A model generated the notes under the pieces. It had not been told where the DNA came from. It ran no database searches and saw only the letters and a list, made by a program, of their open reading frames with translations. From Breznakia pachnodae (GTDB lineage: Bacteria > Bacillota_I > Bacilli_A > Erysipelotrichales > Erysipelotrichaceae): a stretch of DNA of 64,000 nucleotides. Position 1 is the first letter of the stretch, and every line of letters begins with the position of its first letter. A program made the position numbers and the translations under genes. The DNA lies in contig NZ_JAUSUR010000005.1 of assembly GCF_030814225.1 (NCBI RefSeq), forward strand, positions 186,001 through 250,000, given 5' to 3'. Below are positions 54,253 to 63,690 of this stretch, in pieces.

Positions 54253-54684
54253 ATGTCATATAGAATTGATCACATTCAAATAACTGTTACCGATTTAAAC
54301 GAAGCAGAGTTTTTCTACGATAAGATGTTTGAATATCTTGGATATGATATCTCTAAAAAATATAAAGGTTATTTAGAGCATGCAAATATGGAAGTAATTG
54401 AATATTTAAGCGATGGATTTGACTTTGGTATTTGTTCACCTAGAAGTGAATTCAAGGATGAAGCAGTGAACTCTAGAAAACCTGGTAATGTACAACACAT
54501 TGCGTTCTTCGCGGAAAGTAGAGGTAAGGTTGATGAGTTTTATCATAAAATTAAAGAATTAGATGTAAAGATTCTTCATGATAAACCAATGGAGTATAAA
54601 GAAAGAATTGCACCTAATTATTATGCATTATTCTTTGAAAGTCCTGATGGCATTCGTTTTGAAGTATTTCATTATCCTAAGTAG
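54253..54684 (+). CDS. VOC-family (glyoxalase-like) protein
   Basis: 143 residues. Opening IDHIQITVTDLNEAEFFYDK and closing FFESPDGIRFEVFH give the two beta-alpha-beta halves and likely metal ligands (His7, Glu near 138). Could be a lyase or dioxygenase-like enzyme or a resistance protein. GGGAGG precedes the ATG. Confidence 0.88.
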   Translation: MSYRIDHIQITVTDLNEAEFFYDKMFEYLGYDISKKYKGYLEHANMEVIEYLSDGFDFGICSPRSEFKDEAVNSRKPGNVQHIAFFAESRGKVDEFYHKIKELDVKILHDKPMEYKERIAPNYYALFFESPDGIRFEVFHYPK

Positions 54685-54689
54685 TTATA

Positions 54690-54717
54690 AGAGCCGAGAA
54701 AATTCTCGGCTCTGTTT
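54690..54717. terminator. Bidirectional terminator
   Basis: AGAGCCGAGAA / TTCTCGGCTCT, 11-bp perfect stem, with T4 after on the plus strand, between VOC and the convergent ABC gene. Confidence 0.8.
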
Positions 54718-55352
54718 TATTTCTTACGTTCTTTTATTTCACCTTTACTCAATCTCAATACAACATCAGCCTCTTTTGCTAATTGATTGGAGTGAGTTAC
54801 GATGATAACACATTTGTTCATTTCGTATGCATTGGTTTTTAATAACTGAGTTATTTCCTCACCAGTTGTCTCATCTAAGTTACCTGTAGGCTCATCTGCC
54901 AATATTACATTCGCATCGTGCGCAAGTGCTCTAGCAATCGCTACACGTTGCTGTTGACCTCCTGATAACTTGGTAACACTTCGTTTCATTTCATCTTGTG
55001 CCAGTCCTACCTTTTCTAAGATTTTGGTATTCTTATCGTTTGTAGTTAATTGTACATTTTCCAAAGGAGTTAAATAATCAATTAGGTTATAGTTTTGAAA
55101 GATAAAAGATACTCTTTTCTTTCTGTGATATCCCAATCCTTTGGTCTCAATATTCTCACTATCAAAGAAGATTGTTCCATTTGTTGGTGAATCAAGACCT
55201 CCTAACAAGGATAGTAATGTTGTTTTTCCACAACCGGATGGACCAACAATTGCATAGATTTTTCCTCTCTCAAATGTATAGTCAATACCTTTTAGGATTT
55301 CCTTTTTATTGTCATAAGAAAATCGAACATCTTTAAGTTTTATTGTTTCCAT
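54717..55352 (-). CDS. ABC ATPase of MacB/BceA type
   Basis: 211 residues. Walker [10 protein letters not shown] (37-45), signature [15 protein letters not shown], Walker [11 protein letters not shown]. This short type teams with FtsX-like permeases in peptide defence or envelope-stress export. Last gene of a run with two permeases and a two-component system upstream. Confidence 0.92.
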   Translation of the reverse strand: METIKLKDVRFSYDNKKEILKGIDYTFERGKIYAIVGPSGCGKTTLLSLLGGLDSPTNGTIFFDSENIETKGLGYHRKKRVSFIFQNYNLIDYLTPLENVQLTTNDKNTKILEKVGLAQDEMKRSVTKLSGGQQQRVAIARALAHDANVILADEPTGNLDETTGEEITQLLKTNAYEMNKCVIIVTHSNQLAKEADVVLRLSKGEIKERKK

Positions 55353-55361
55353 GTATTTCTC

Positions 55362-56660
55362 CTATTCTGCCTTCGCTATAATGTCTCTTGGTTTTAATCG
55401 AATAATAGAATAACTTGTTATTCCTACTGCAATTAATATAATGATTCCACCAATTGCAAAAACTTGAGTCAGGTATTCTGCAGATACTGCAATTGTTACT
55501 GTATCTACATCTGCAAATTGAGAAATAACATAAGTTCCTAATCCTTGTGCAATCATTGTACTTATGAAGTAAGATACTGCAAATGCCACAATTGCAATTA
55601 ATGCGACTTCGCTAAATAACTGTAAGATAATATTTACTTTACTTTTACCTACTGCAAGATAAATTCCAATTTCACGTTTTCTACCACGAATCCATGTTGC
55701 AAGAATTAATGTTAGGATGATTGTTGAAACTGCAATAATTACAATAATTGCATTCGATAATAATTCTTCAAACGACTCTAAAGGATTTTCGATAGTTTCA
55801 GCTTCTTTGTTATCCATTACGACTTTTAATGATTTACCTTCCAGTTCAGGTAAATTCTTAATTTCTTCATATACTTTGTCGATTCCTTTTGGTGAGTTTA
55901 TATAAATATCAAGTTTTGGCAATCCATTGATTTCTCTACCAAAGTTTTCATTCATTGTTTTATAGTCTACGAATCCTTGGTTTGCAGGAATGTCTGATGC
56001 CGATATTGCATCTTTACTGATTCCTTCTGTACCAGAAAAGATTCCAATTATCTCTAGTTTTACAATCGAATCAGTATCTAAATTATATAATTCGATGGTA
56101 TCTCCTACTTTTAAGTTATTATAGTCAGTTAATTCTTTAGAAAGCATAACTACATGTTTATCATCAGGTTCTATATGCCTTCCTGATTCCAACTTATACT
56201 TTCCACTGGTAAACTCTGTATTTTTCTTACTTGATAACGATGCTGTATAACTGGATAAATCACCAATATTATCAAATCCTGATGTATCAAAAGATCCAGA
56301 GAAGTATTTAAAGTTACGTGCTGCTCCCCAGAACCCTTGAGGATTACTTGAATTATAATCAACAACTCCATCTACTTTTTCAATAGCTTTAACTATATCA
56401 TCAGTAATGTAATCACCATTATAGGTATAAGTAGTTCCCCATTCATTTTCACTTTTTGTCATTTTATCTGTATCATCTATTTCTATTCTTATTTTTCCAT
56501 CAACTGCACTTTTCACATCTGATGTAACATCAATACTGGCATCTTGAATTGCCATTGTTAATATTAGAAAAGATGACAGAAAAGTTAATATTAGAAATAA
56601 TATTGATGTTTTTATCTTTTTTCTAAAACAATATAGAAATGCTCTTTTTAAAAAATTCAT
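55362..56660 (-). CDS. FtsX-like ABC permease
   Basis: 432 residues: a first helix (about 15-37), a large extracytoplasmic domain (about 45-290), and three C-terminal helices in the FtsX pattern (IRGRKREIGIYLAVGKSK in the loop). Forms a transporter with the ATPase 9 bp downstream and the next permease. Confidence 0.9.
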   Translation of the reverse strand: MNFLKRAFLYCFRKKIKTSILFLILTFLSSFLILTMAIQDASIDVTSDVKSAVDGKIRIEIDDTDKMTKSENEWGTTYTYNGDYITDDIVKAIEKVDGVVDYNSSNPQGFWGAARNFKYFSGSFDTSGFDNIGDLSSYTASLSSKKNTEFTSGKYKLESGRHIEPDDKHVVMLSKELTDYNNLKVGDTIELYNLDTDSIVKLEIIGIFSGTEGISKDAISASDIPANQGFVDYKTMNENFGREINGLPKLDIYINSPKGIDKVYEEIKNLPELEGKSLKVVMDNKEAETIENPLESFEELLSNAIIVIIAVSTIILTLILATWIRGRKREIGIYLAVGKSKVNIILQLFSEVALIAIVAFAVSYFISTMIAQGLGTYVISQFADVDTVTIAVSAEYLTQVFAIGGIIILIAVGITSYSIIRLKPRDIIAKAE

Positions 56661-56672
56661 TTCATTTCCTCC

Positions 56673-58031
56673 TTAACTTAGTTTGCTTAGTATTTCTTTT
56701 GGTTTCATTTTTAAGATTTGTCCTGACACTACAACAATCGCCACTACCGTAACTATGCTTTGAATTGCATATAGTTGTAGTACTTTTAATGCGCTAATAT
56801 CCAGACCCATCCATACACTGTCAGCAATAGATACCTGATCTTCATTTAAGGCTGTATTCATTAACAGCAGTTCAAAGTCTTTGAATACATTAGTTTGAAT
56901 CAGTTCACTAATCCCTATTGATAGGAATAGTGACGCAATAAATGCAGTTACTGCAATGATAAGTACTTCTAGAATTATCTGGATGATAATTTCGGTTTTA
57001 GTAATACCAATTGAGAGTAATATTCCAATTTCATGAATACGAGAGTGGATGCGAAGAGATAATAACAGCATTAAGATTCCTAACATTACAATTGTAATTA
57101 CAATCAGTAATATATTTACTAATTCAGTTATTGATGATAGTCCATCTTTGATTTGCTGGTATTTAAAATCATTGGTATGTACAAAGTATTTGTCCCAATC
57201 AATTGATTCAATTGATTGAACATCTTTGGTGATGGAAGCAAGATCTTTAGGGTCTTTTACATAGAATCCTATCTCACCCTGATATTCTCCTTGTTTTGCT
57301 TCTTTTAACTCCACAAGTACATTGTGATCTGCAAATATCTGATTCTCATGCTTACCTGCAGTTGGTGAATCTACAGAAGATACTGATTGATGTTTAAATA
57401 TCCCAACTATTTCTACTTCTACTTGTTGCTTGGTATCAATTGTATTTACAAGTTGACCATCAATTTCACCTAGTTTCGCTGCATCTAGTTTTATCGTATC
57501 ACCAACTTTTAGTTTGTTTGTTTCAGCCAGTTCTTTACTAATCATTATTTTATTCTGATCAGTGTTATTGATATGTCGACCTTCCTCTAGTTCATAGTCT
57601 TCCTCAATAAACTTAGAGTACAGTTTTGAATAATGTAATCCGGTAATCTGTCCCATATCATTTTCTTCACTGTGACCTGATCCTGGAACAAACTTAATAC
57701 GTTCACTTTTTCCATATCCATAGTTTTCAGCGTTATAGTAAAGAATATCTCCTTTTTCTTCTATCTTTTTTATTTGTTGTTCATTAATTACTTGATTTGC
57801 TTCATCCTTTACCAACTCATCATTTTCATTGCGTGAGAATGTTTCTTTCTGTCGTGTATAGAAAGCAGCACCAACTGATTCTCTCATTCCCTGAAATATC
57901 TTATCCGATGTTCCTAACATCGAAAAACTACATAATAGAAAAGTGGAAATACTCAACAGCAATAAAAATAAAGTTAATGTTTTTCCTTTACATCGTGCGA
58001 TATAAAGAAATACTCTGGTAATTATATTCAC
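56673..58031 (-). CDS. FtsX-like ABC permease
   Basis: 452 residues. The GTG at 58031 is preferred: the predicted -10 box (58064-58059) puts transcription start near 58053, leaving the ATG at 58052 almost leaderless, while AAAGGAG lies 11 bases before the GTG. One N-terminal helix, a large extracytoplasmic domain and three C-terminal helices (SLRIHSRIHEIGILLSIGIT in the loop). Under the box at 58074-58090. Confidence 0.87.
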   Translation of the reverse strand: MNIITRVFLYIARCKGKTLTLFLLLLSISTFLLCSFSMLGTSDKIFQGMRESVGAAFYTRQKETFSRNENDELVKDEANQVINEQQIKKIEEKGDILYYNAENYGYGKSERIKFVPGSGHSEENDMGQITGLHYSKLYSKFIEEDYELEEGRHINNTDQNKIMISKELAETNKLKVGDTIKLDAAKLGEIDGQLVNTIDTKQQVEVEIVGIFKHQSVSSVDSPTAGKHENQIFADHNVLVELKEAKQGEYQGEIGFYVKDPKDLASITKDVQSIESIDWDKYFVHTNDFKYQQIKDGLSSITELVNILLIVITIVMLGILMLLLSLRIHSRIHEIGILLSIGITKTEIIIQIILEVLIIAVTAFIASLFLSIGISELIQTNVFKDFELLLMNTALNEDQVSIADSVWMGLDISALKVLQLYAIQSIVTVVAIVVVSGQILKMKPKEILSKLS

Positions 58032-58058
58032 TAACTTCTCAACTCCTTTCATACCAAG

Positions 58059-58090
58059 AGTTTACCAATCGAATATTAGTTTTTGATTAG
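58059..58090 (-). promoter_or_regulatory. Permease promoter with response-regulator box
   Basis: On the minus strand CTAATCAAAAACTAATA (58090-58074), 9 bases, then TAAACT (58064-58059) as -10. The direct repeat CTAAT-6-CTAAT has an 11-bp period typical of OmpR-family sites and replaces a -35. Identical to the box at 60201-60217. Confidence 0.75.
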
Positions 58091-58109
58091 GCTTAAATTA
58101 GATTTGCAT

Positions 58110-58141
58110 AAAAAAACTAGCCAATTTATTTTTGACTAGTT
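58110..58141 (-). terminator. Terminator of the two-component operon
   Basis: AACTAG / CTAGTT pair around the histidine kinase stop, with T7 following on the minus strand. Confidence 0.65.
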
Positions 58142-59505
58142 GGTTCTAATATAATTGTAAATTTTACTGAGTTTTTATCACTTTGTATCTTGTACTGCAT
58201 TTCATGTAATTTTAATATTACTTTCACAATATACAATCCTAACCCATTCCCACCAAGATTTTTATTTCTTGATTGATCAATTCGATAGAATGGTTCAAAT
58301 AAGGAAGATAATGATTCTTTTGGAATACTGATTCCAGTATTCTTAATAGATAATACTTTCTGATTATTCTTTTGGTAAGAAGCAATCGTTATGATTTCTT
58401 TCTTAGGGGAATATCGTACAGCATTTCCTAAGAGGTTATGTAGTACCTTATTAAATAGATTTGTATTTACATCGATGGTAAAGTCTTGTTCACTCATTAT
58501 TAACTGAAGTTCTTTCTCGTCAATTAATGGTTGAAACTCTTTTACTGATTGAGATATTAATTCTTTTATTGATCTTTGTTCGATTGTTCCCACACCAATG
58601 GTTTCTAGTTTTGATATCATTAGTAATTCCTGAACTAGGTATTCCACATTTTCAATCTCATGCATAATCTGTGGCAGATATTTTTCATGATTTGTATAAT
58701 CACCAATTCCCATCATCATACTTTCTACTTGTCCTTTTAATATAGTAATCGGTGTTTTTAATTCATGAGAAACAGCAGTAAAGAAATCTTTTCTCTGTTC
58801 ATTCATTGTACTCATGACATTCATATCCTGCTTCAGATTCTTATTTGCGATTTCCAGCTCGTTTAAAGCTGTATCAAGCTTCGTTGACATCGCATCCAAA
58901 CTGTTTGCCAATATTCCTATTTCATCGCTCCTGTTGCTTTGAATGGACTGTGAGAAATCAAGTTCTGACATCTTCTGGGCAATCCCGCTTACGTTCTTAA
59001 TTGGTTTTACCATTGTTTTTGTATATACGTATGCAGCAAGTAATGAGATTAAAATAATTCCACCTATGATAATTGGTGTTAAATTCTTCATTGCAGTCTC
59101 TAAATCACTTTCGCCTACATTTAATGACATTACATAAAGTGCATATCTGTTGTTACTGTCTTTAAATTTTATATCATAGGCATAACTTGTACCCACTGCA
59201 TCTTGATCTGATGATTCAAGATTACCAAAGGTTAATTCACCATCTTCTCCAGATAATTGAGCAACCGCATTGTTCTGAATACAAAAATCAGTAATTATTT
59301 CTTTTGCATCTTCATAGTTATACTTGGATAGTCGCTCGTATAATTCATTTGAATTCTCACCAAATCGATTATTTGATACTTCTTTATAATTATTGAGAAC
59401 TGCTACATTTACAACAACTAAGATACACAAACTGATTCCTACAAGTAGAGCAACAAGAAACAGAAATAATTTAGCACTTAAACTACTTTTAATTTTCTTT
59501 TTCAA
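58126..59505 (-). CDS. Sensor histidine kinase
   Basis: 459 residues. Two helices (about 14-36 and 143-163) flank an extracytoplasmic domain; a HAMP segment (165-217) leads to SHELKTP with the phosphorylated His247, then the ATPase with NGLGLYIVK. It starts with TTG, preceded by a GGGGTGGGA site within the response-regulator end. It probably signals to the adjacent regulator from envelope stress or peptides. Confidence 0.9.
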   Translation of the reverse strand: MKKKIKSSLSAKLFLFLVALLVGISLCILVVVNVAVLNNYKEVSNNRFGENSNELYERLSKYNYEDAKEIITDFCIQNNAVAQLSGEDGELTFGNLESSDQDAVGTSYAYDIKFKDSNNRYALYVMSLNVGESDLETAMKNLTPIIIGGIILISLLAAYVYTKTMVKPIKNVSGIAQKMSELDFSQSIQSNRSDEIGILANSLDAMSTKLDTALNELEIANKNLKQDMNVMSTMNEQRKDFFTAVSHELKTPITILKGQVESMMMGIGDYTNHEKYLPQIMHEIENVEYLVQELLMISKLETIGVGTIEQRSIKELISQSVKEFQPLIDEKELQLIMSEQDFTIDVNTNLFNKVLHNLLGNAVRYSPKKEIITIASYQKNNQKVLSIKNTGISIPKESLSSLFEPFYRIDQSRNKNLGGNGLGLYIVKVILKLHEMQYKIQSDKNSVKFTIILEPTSQK

Positions 59506-60157
59506 TTTTGTATCCCACCCCTCGTATCGTTTTAATATAATCTCTATTTAATTTCTTTCTTAAATTCATAATATGAAAGTTTACACCACTCTCACTTCCT
59601 AAGAAGTTATATCCCCAAACATACGTAAGCAAATCATCTCTCGTGTATACACGTCCTCTATTTTTTAAAAATAGTTGTAAGATATCAAATTCAAACTTGG
59701 TAAGGTCAATAGATTCTCCATCAACAGTTACCGTATGACTTTGTAAGTTCATTTCAATATCTTTGTATATAAGTAATTCTTCTTTCTGAGTATCTTTGAT
59801 TCTTCTAAAAACCGCTTCTACTCTTTTCAATACTAATTTCAAAGAGAAAGGTTTCGTAATATAGTCATCTGCAAGTAGTTCAAATCCTTTTAATTGCTGA
59901 TCTTCACTATCCAATGCAGTTAAAATAATAATAGGAACATCCGATTCTTTTCTTATCATTTCACACACAACAAAACCATCGATTTTTGGCATCATAATAT
60001 CCAACATAATCAAATCATATTTATTTGCATGAAATGCATCAATACCTTCCATTCCATCACTTGCAACATCTACTTCATATCCAGAGTTTCTTAATAACTC
60101 ACTTAAGATATTTTGTATGGCGATTTCATCTTCAATAACTAGAATTCTTTTACTCAT
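59489..60157 (-). CDS. OmpR-family response regulator
   Basis: 222 residues. Receiver domain with phospho-acceptor Asp53 (IMLDIMMPK) and a C-terminal winged helix (RGRVYTRDDLLTYVWG). Overlaps the kinase by 17 bases. Likely binds the shared box at 60201 and 58074. Confidence 0.93.
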   Translation of the reverse strand: MSKRILVIEDEIAIQNILSELLRNSGYEVDVASDGMEGIDAFHANKYDLIMLDIMMPKIDGFVVCEMIRKESDVPIIILTALDSEDQQLKGFELLADDYITKPFSLKLVLKRVEAVFRRIKDTQKEELLIYKDIEMNLQSHTVTVDGESIDLTKFEFDILQLFLKNRGRVYTRDDLLTYVWGYNFLGSESGVNFHIMNLRKKLNRDYIKTIRGVGYKIEKEN

Positions 60158-60185
60158 AGTATAAACTCCTACATTACTTACTCTT

Positions 60186-60217
60186 ATTATAAAATCAAAT
60201 TATTAGTTTTTGATTAG
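60186..60217 (-). promoter_or_regulatory. Response-regulator promoter with box
   Basis: The same 17-bp box (60217-60201), then 9 bases and TATAAT (60191-60186) as -10. Identical layout to the permease promoter, so autoregulation is likely. Confidence 0.78.
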
Positions 60218-60304
60218 TTTATCTTAATTCTACAATACTATGGTGTTTTATACTATGTGTATACTTAAAATATGATTTAACATTAGTGGTATGAATTTAT
60301 AATA

Positions 60305-60341
60305 AAAAGCATATCCGATTTTACTTTTCAGATATGTCTTT
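60305..60341 (-). terminator. Possible terminator of the 60412 gene
   Basis: Imperfect stem CATATC-GA / TC-GATATG on the minus strand with T5 after it. Confidence 0.45.
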
Positions 60342-60411
60342 TACATTTTAAATATTTATTTTTAATTATAGTTATTCAAAACATCGAAGCTTTCAAAGAC
60401 TCCTACAAAAT

Positions 60412-60750
60412 TTAAAAGTCATATTCATCTATACATTTAAAATCAGTTTCAGTCCATTCTTCTTTTTGACTTAAGTGCTCATAAAATCTTTCTAACACTG
60501 AATATAATGCATCTATTTCAGTATCTCCTTTTCCAGCAGCACAATAATAGCTTTCATTTTGCTTATCGCCAATATCTTTTATTTGAAGATTTGTATACCC
60601 TTCAAATGATCCATCATCATTTTCCCAAATTTTGATTCTAAAATGTAAATAGGGTGTTTTCTCCATTTCCATGAGTTTATATTCTGCTACTACTTTTCTA
60701 ATCTTCACTATTGTATTAAAGTCTTTCGTTGCATTTTGCCATGTTTTCAA
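60412..60750 (-). CDS. Hypothetical protein, possible immunity protein
   Basis: 112 residues, TTG start at 60750 with GAGGTG 8 bases before. Not assigned. Alpha/beta, acidic; in a run of small unrelated genes typical of immunity arrays. Confidence 0.55.
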   Translation of the reverse strand: MKTWQNATKDFNTIVKIRKVVAEYKLMEMEKTPYLHFRIKIWENDDGSFEGYTNLQIKDIGDKQNESYYCAAGKGDTEIDALYSVLERFYEHLSQKEEWTETDFKCIDEYDF

Positions 60751-60784
60751 GTTTTTTTCACCTCAGTTCTGAAGAAGTATTTAT

Positions 60785-61020
60785 TTAACTGCATATCAAT
60801 AATCTCCTCTCTTAATTAAATCAACATATTCTTATTATGTTGTTAGAAAATCTCATTTACATCATAACGATGTATTTTAAAAATCATATAAATTTAGCAA
60901 AACATTATAGTTTTATACCAGTAAACACATCATCTTAGTCTAGTTTATTAAGGTATTATTTTTATATTAGTCTCTATATGGTGATATTGCTAAAATATCT
61001 TCTTCTTTTTTTCTTTCAAC
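60785..61020. repeat. Duplicated segment, copy 1, with Imm63 remnant
   Basis: The stretch 60797-60830 equals 63098-63131 exactly, and 60971-60999 equals 63269-63297, with related sequence between. At its right end on the minus strand (61020-60967) is a fragment VERKKEEDILAISPYRD then stop, the C-terminus of an Imm63-like gene whose rest is lost. At the other end a 15-codon frame starting MQLN at 60794 matches the start of the gene at 63095 but ends early. Confidence 0.82.
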
Positions 61021-61087
61021 AATTTCTTATCTAATCATCATACACGACAAACCCTATACTTTCTAAAGAAAAAGGGTAAGAACCCCT

Positions 61088-61294
61088 TTAAAAACCCATT
61101 CGATCATTCAAATTTCTAATTAAGTAATTATACATAGCCTGATCAGTCATTTGTTGTTGTATTTCTTTTGCTTCCTCTTCTGTAATTTCAATCTTTATAA
61201 TTTTAGATGCAATTTCACCACTATCATAGCGAATAAAATAAGAATCATTTTCTTTTAATATTTCAATTCCAAATTGGTTATATATTACATCCAT
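61088..61294 (-). CDS. Hypothetical small protein, 68 aa
   Basis: Acidic, alpha/beta, not recognised. AAAAGGAG precedes the ATG. Directly follows the remnant toxin tail, so it may be its immunity partner; inference from position. Confidence 0.55.
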   Translation of the reverse strand: MDVIYNQFGIEILKENDSYFIRYDSGEIASKIIKIEITEEEAKEIQQQMTDQAMYNYLIRNLNDRMGF

Positions 61295-61309
61295 TAATAA
61301 TTTCTCCTT

Positions 61310-61628
61310 TTACTTTATTGGGTCAACAATATATTCCCCATGTCCTGAGGATTTAATTGTTGCTTCTAGAATTCTACCATCAATATCTCCTTTAGGAAGC
61401 CATTGTCTGTTGACATCAAATTCATTTCCACTAGGAATTCTCGAATCTCTAAGATGATTATCAATATATGTTTGATCTAAATATGTGCTTGGGTCAGGAC
61501 GATATTATCTATTTGTTTGTAAAATATCATTTATCTTGCCATAATCAAATCAGGCATCTGTTAAACTTCATTCTATTGTATCTAGCTGTTCGATAAGTCT
61601 AATTTTGTCAATATTTATGAAGTTTACC
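61310..61628 (-). pseudogene. Decayed C-terminal tail of a toxin-like gene
   Basis: A single minus-strand frame reads as protein (DKIRLIEQLDTIE, SLTDA, FDYGKINDILQTNR, then YRPDPSTYLDQTYIDNHL and on to YIVDPIK) but is cut by TGA, TGA and TAA and has no start. The position before a small gene with its own site suggests an old toxin end of a polymorphic-toxin cassette. The specific family is not recognised. Confidence 0.55.
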
Positions 61629-61668
61629 TAGCAACACTGTGCAAATAATGATTTTATTATTTTTTAAA

Positions 61669-62190
61669 CTAACTGACGATATTACCTTCTATTCCACCGG
61701 AATCTGATATAGCCTTCATAACGTAATTCATCATCCCTAAAAGAAAACTATCTATTTTATTTTCTTTATCAGATAACTCTTTGAAGAAAATTCCTTTTCC
61801 AGTTTTTAAATACACTCTAACGTTATCACTATTATAAAATTCGGTTTCTTTAACATGTTGCATATATGGTAGTACTTGATGACTACTTATCAGTAGAGAT
61901 TGCATTGCTTTCATTACTGATTCTCTTTTTTCTAACCCTGGTACAGCCGAACCACTTCCATGATATAAATGAGTATTTAATCCAAATACTAATGCTAAAG
62001 TCTGTGTTTGAAATCCCACAATACCACTCTTCATTGGCATATCAAATACCGCAATATAGACTTGTTCATCATTATCTAGCCTTAATCCCATATCTTCATT
62101 TGTATATTGTAAAACTGTCTTTCGATAGTTTAAATATTTTTCTGAAACATTTAAATCTTTTAATAAATCTGTATTTTCATATTTTTCCAT
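61669..62190 (-). CDS. Hypothetical protein, possible immunity protein
   Basis: 173 residues, not assigned. Mixed alpha/beta; includes VYIAVFDMPMKSGIVGFQTQ and HGSGSAVPGLEKR. AAAGGAT precedes the ATG. Its place in the array suggests an immunity role. Confidence 0.6.
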   Translation of the reverse strand: MEKYENTDLLKDLNVSEKYLNYRKTVLQYTNEDMGLRLDNDEQVYIAVFDMPMKSGIVGFQTQTLALVFGLNTHLYHGSGSAVPGLEKRESVMKAMQSLLISSHQVLPYMQHVKETEFYNSDNVRVYLKTGKGIFFKELSDKENKIDSFLLGMMNYVMKAISDSGGIEGNIVS

Positions 62191-62308
62191 AAATATCCTT
62201 TCGAGATTACAAATTCTATTTTAACCTATATTCCATATTTAAGTGATTACTTAGATAGAAAATAAACTTATTAACTTCTTTTATCGTATATGTTTTCTGT
62301 TCGCATTT

Positions 62309-62605
62309 TTATAAATCTCTATATTTATTATTTATTTCCATTAATAATAAAAACAGATCAGATGGTTTTATCATATCCCACCCCCATACTTTAAAAGCTC
62401 TTGCGAAACTCTCTAAATAGCGATTCTGAGTTGGTGGTAACACTCTAGAATTAAGTGTTTCTTTTAAATTGCTTAACTCAGTGATAATTTCATTTAATTG
62501 AGAAATAGTACTTTCCCCAACGATGCCATCATTTCTCTTTGCTTTTTCAAAAATACAGAGGTTAAGACATTTCATTATTTCATTGTTAATTTCATTAGCT
62601 TTCAT
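62309..62605 (-). CDS. Hypothetical protein, possible immunity protein
   Basis: 98 residues, helical, not recognised; GAAGAGGT precedes the ATG. Lies alone between 62190 and 62751 neighbours; 62606-62750 shows nothing else. Confidence 0.55.
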   Translation of the reverse strand: MKANEINNEIMKCLNLCIFEKAKRNDGIVGESTISQLNEIITELSNLKETLNSRVLPPTQNRYLESFARAFKVWGWDMIKPSDLFLLLMEINNKYRDL

Positions 62606-62750
62606 AACGTTATTTTACCTCTTCCCTAGAACTATAAACATTAGTAAGATTATCAAAAAGTTTAAAGAATTATAAATAATCAATATTAACTACCTATTTG
62701 CATTGATTATTAAATTTTTAGTAGCATCCACATCAAACGAGTTCTACATT

Positions 62751-63095
62751 TTATATCCATTCTTTTGCTTTTAAATACTTGTCTGGTATCCTTAACTCTA
62801 TTTCTATTTTTAATTCTTTAAAGAAAATATTAAAATCTGCTTCATCAAACCATTTTTGACTATTTTCTAGAGAAATATAATTTCCTCCATTATTTATGCT
62901 ACAACCAAATCTTCCTCTTTCATAATTTAATCTAATATTAAAATAATTATAAAGTTCAAAATCAATGCTAAAGGTTCTGTGATTAACATCATCATTTACA
63001 TCAAATATTGAAAAGTTATCAACCCTATTACAAAAAAACTCACGTGCTTTAGCATTAAAATCAAATGCCATTTGTTCTGTGCTATTTAATTGCAT
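62751..63095 (-). CDS. Hypothetical protein, possible immunity protein
   Basis: 114 residues, beta-rich first half (FSIFDVNDDVNHRTFSIDFE), not assigned. GAGGAGATT precedes the ATG. Its first codons lie in the duplicated segment. Confidence 0.55.
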   Translation of the reverse strand: MQLNSTEQMAFDFNAKAREFFCNRVDNFSIFDVNDDVNHRTFSIDFELYNYFNIRLNYERGRFGCSINNGGNYISLENSQKWFDEADFNIFFKELKIEIELRIPDKYLKAKEWI

Positions 63096-63318
63096 ACCAA
63101 TAATCTCCTCTCTTAATTAAATCAACATATTTATACTCTGTTGTTAAAATTGCATTTACCACATAATGATGTATTTTAAAATCGTATAAATTCAATAAAA
63201 ACATTATAGTTTTTCCACTATTAAATTCTCATCTAAGTCTTTTTTATTACGGTATTATTTTTAATCAATCTCTATATGGTGATATTGCTAAAATATCATC
63301 TATTTCTTTTTTTCTTCT
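63085..63318. repeat. Duplicated segment, copy 2
   Basis: Partner of 60785-61020. It spans the start of the 62751-63095 gene, the intergenic region and the 3' end of the intact Imm63-like gene. Confidence 0.82.
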
Positions 63319-63678
63319 TTCTACAAAATTTGGATTTATTTCTTTTAACAGAGTCAATTGTTTTTTCCACATTATTCTCCTAAAATCACTTTCTTCATCC
63401 CTATGTTCCAACTCATACTTCTGAGCCAGAACGGAAGTAGCACTTTTAAATACTTCATACATGATATCATCTAGATTATTACTTTCTATATGTTTTCTCA
63501 TATTACCTTGACTCATATTAACATAATGATACATGGAATTATCTACATAAATAGAGACTCCATCATTAAACACATCAGGTGTTTTTGAAAACATTGGATA
63601 CAAGCCTGAATCTGTTTCTAGTCCTATTTGATTTCCCAGTTTGAAAACTATATTTTTAATTTCTTCTATTGTAAACAT
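63265..63678 (-). CDS. Imm63-like immunity protein
   Basis: 137 residues. The C-terminal half (LAQKYELEHRDEESDFRRIM, then LLKEINPNFVERRKKEI and ISPYRD) and the central VSIYVDNSMYHYVN fit Imm63 proteins of polymorphic toxin systems. The ATG at 63678 follows GTAGGAGG that overlaps the toxin stop, so the pair is coupled. It should neutralise the adjacent TNT-type toxin. Confidence 0.8.
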   Translation of the reverse strand: MFTIEEIKNIVFKLGNQIGLETDSGLYPMFSKTPDVFNDGVSIYVDNSMYHYVNMSQGNMRKHIESNNLDDIMYEVFKSATSVLAQKYELEHRDEESDFRRIMWKKQLTLLKEINPNFVERRKKEIDDILAISPYRD

Positions 63679-63690
63679 TATCAATCCCTC

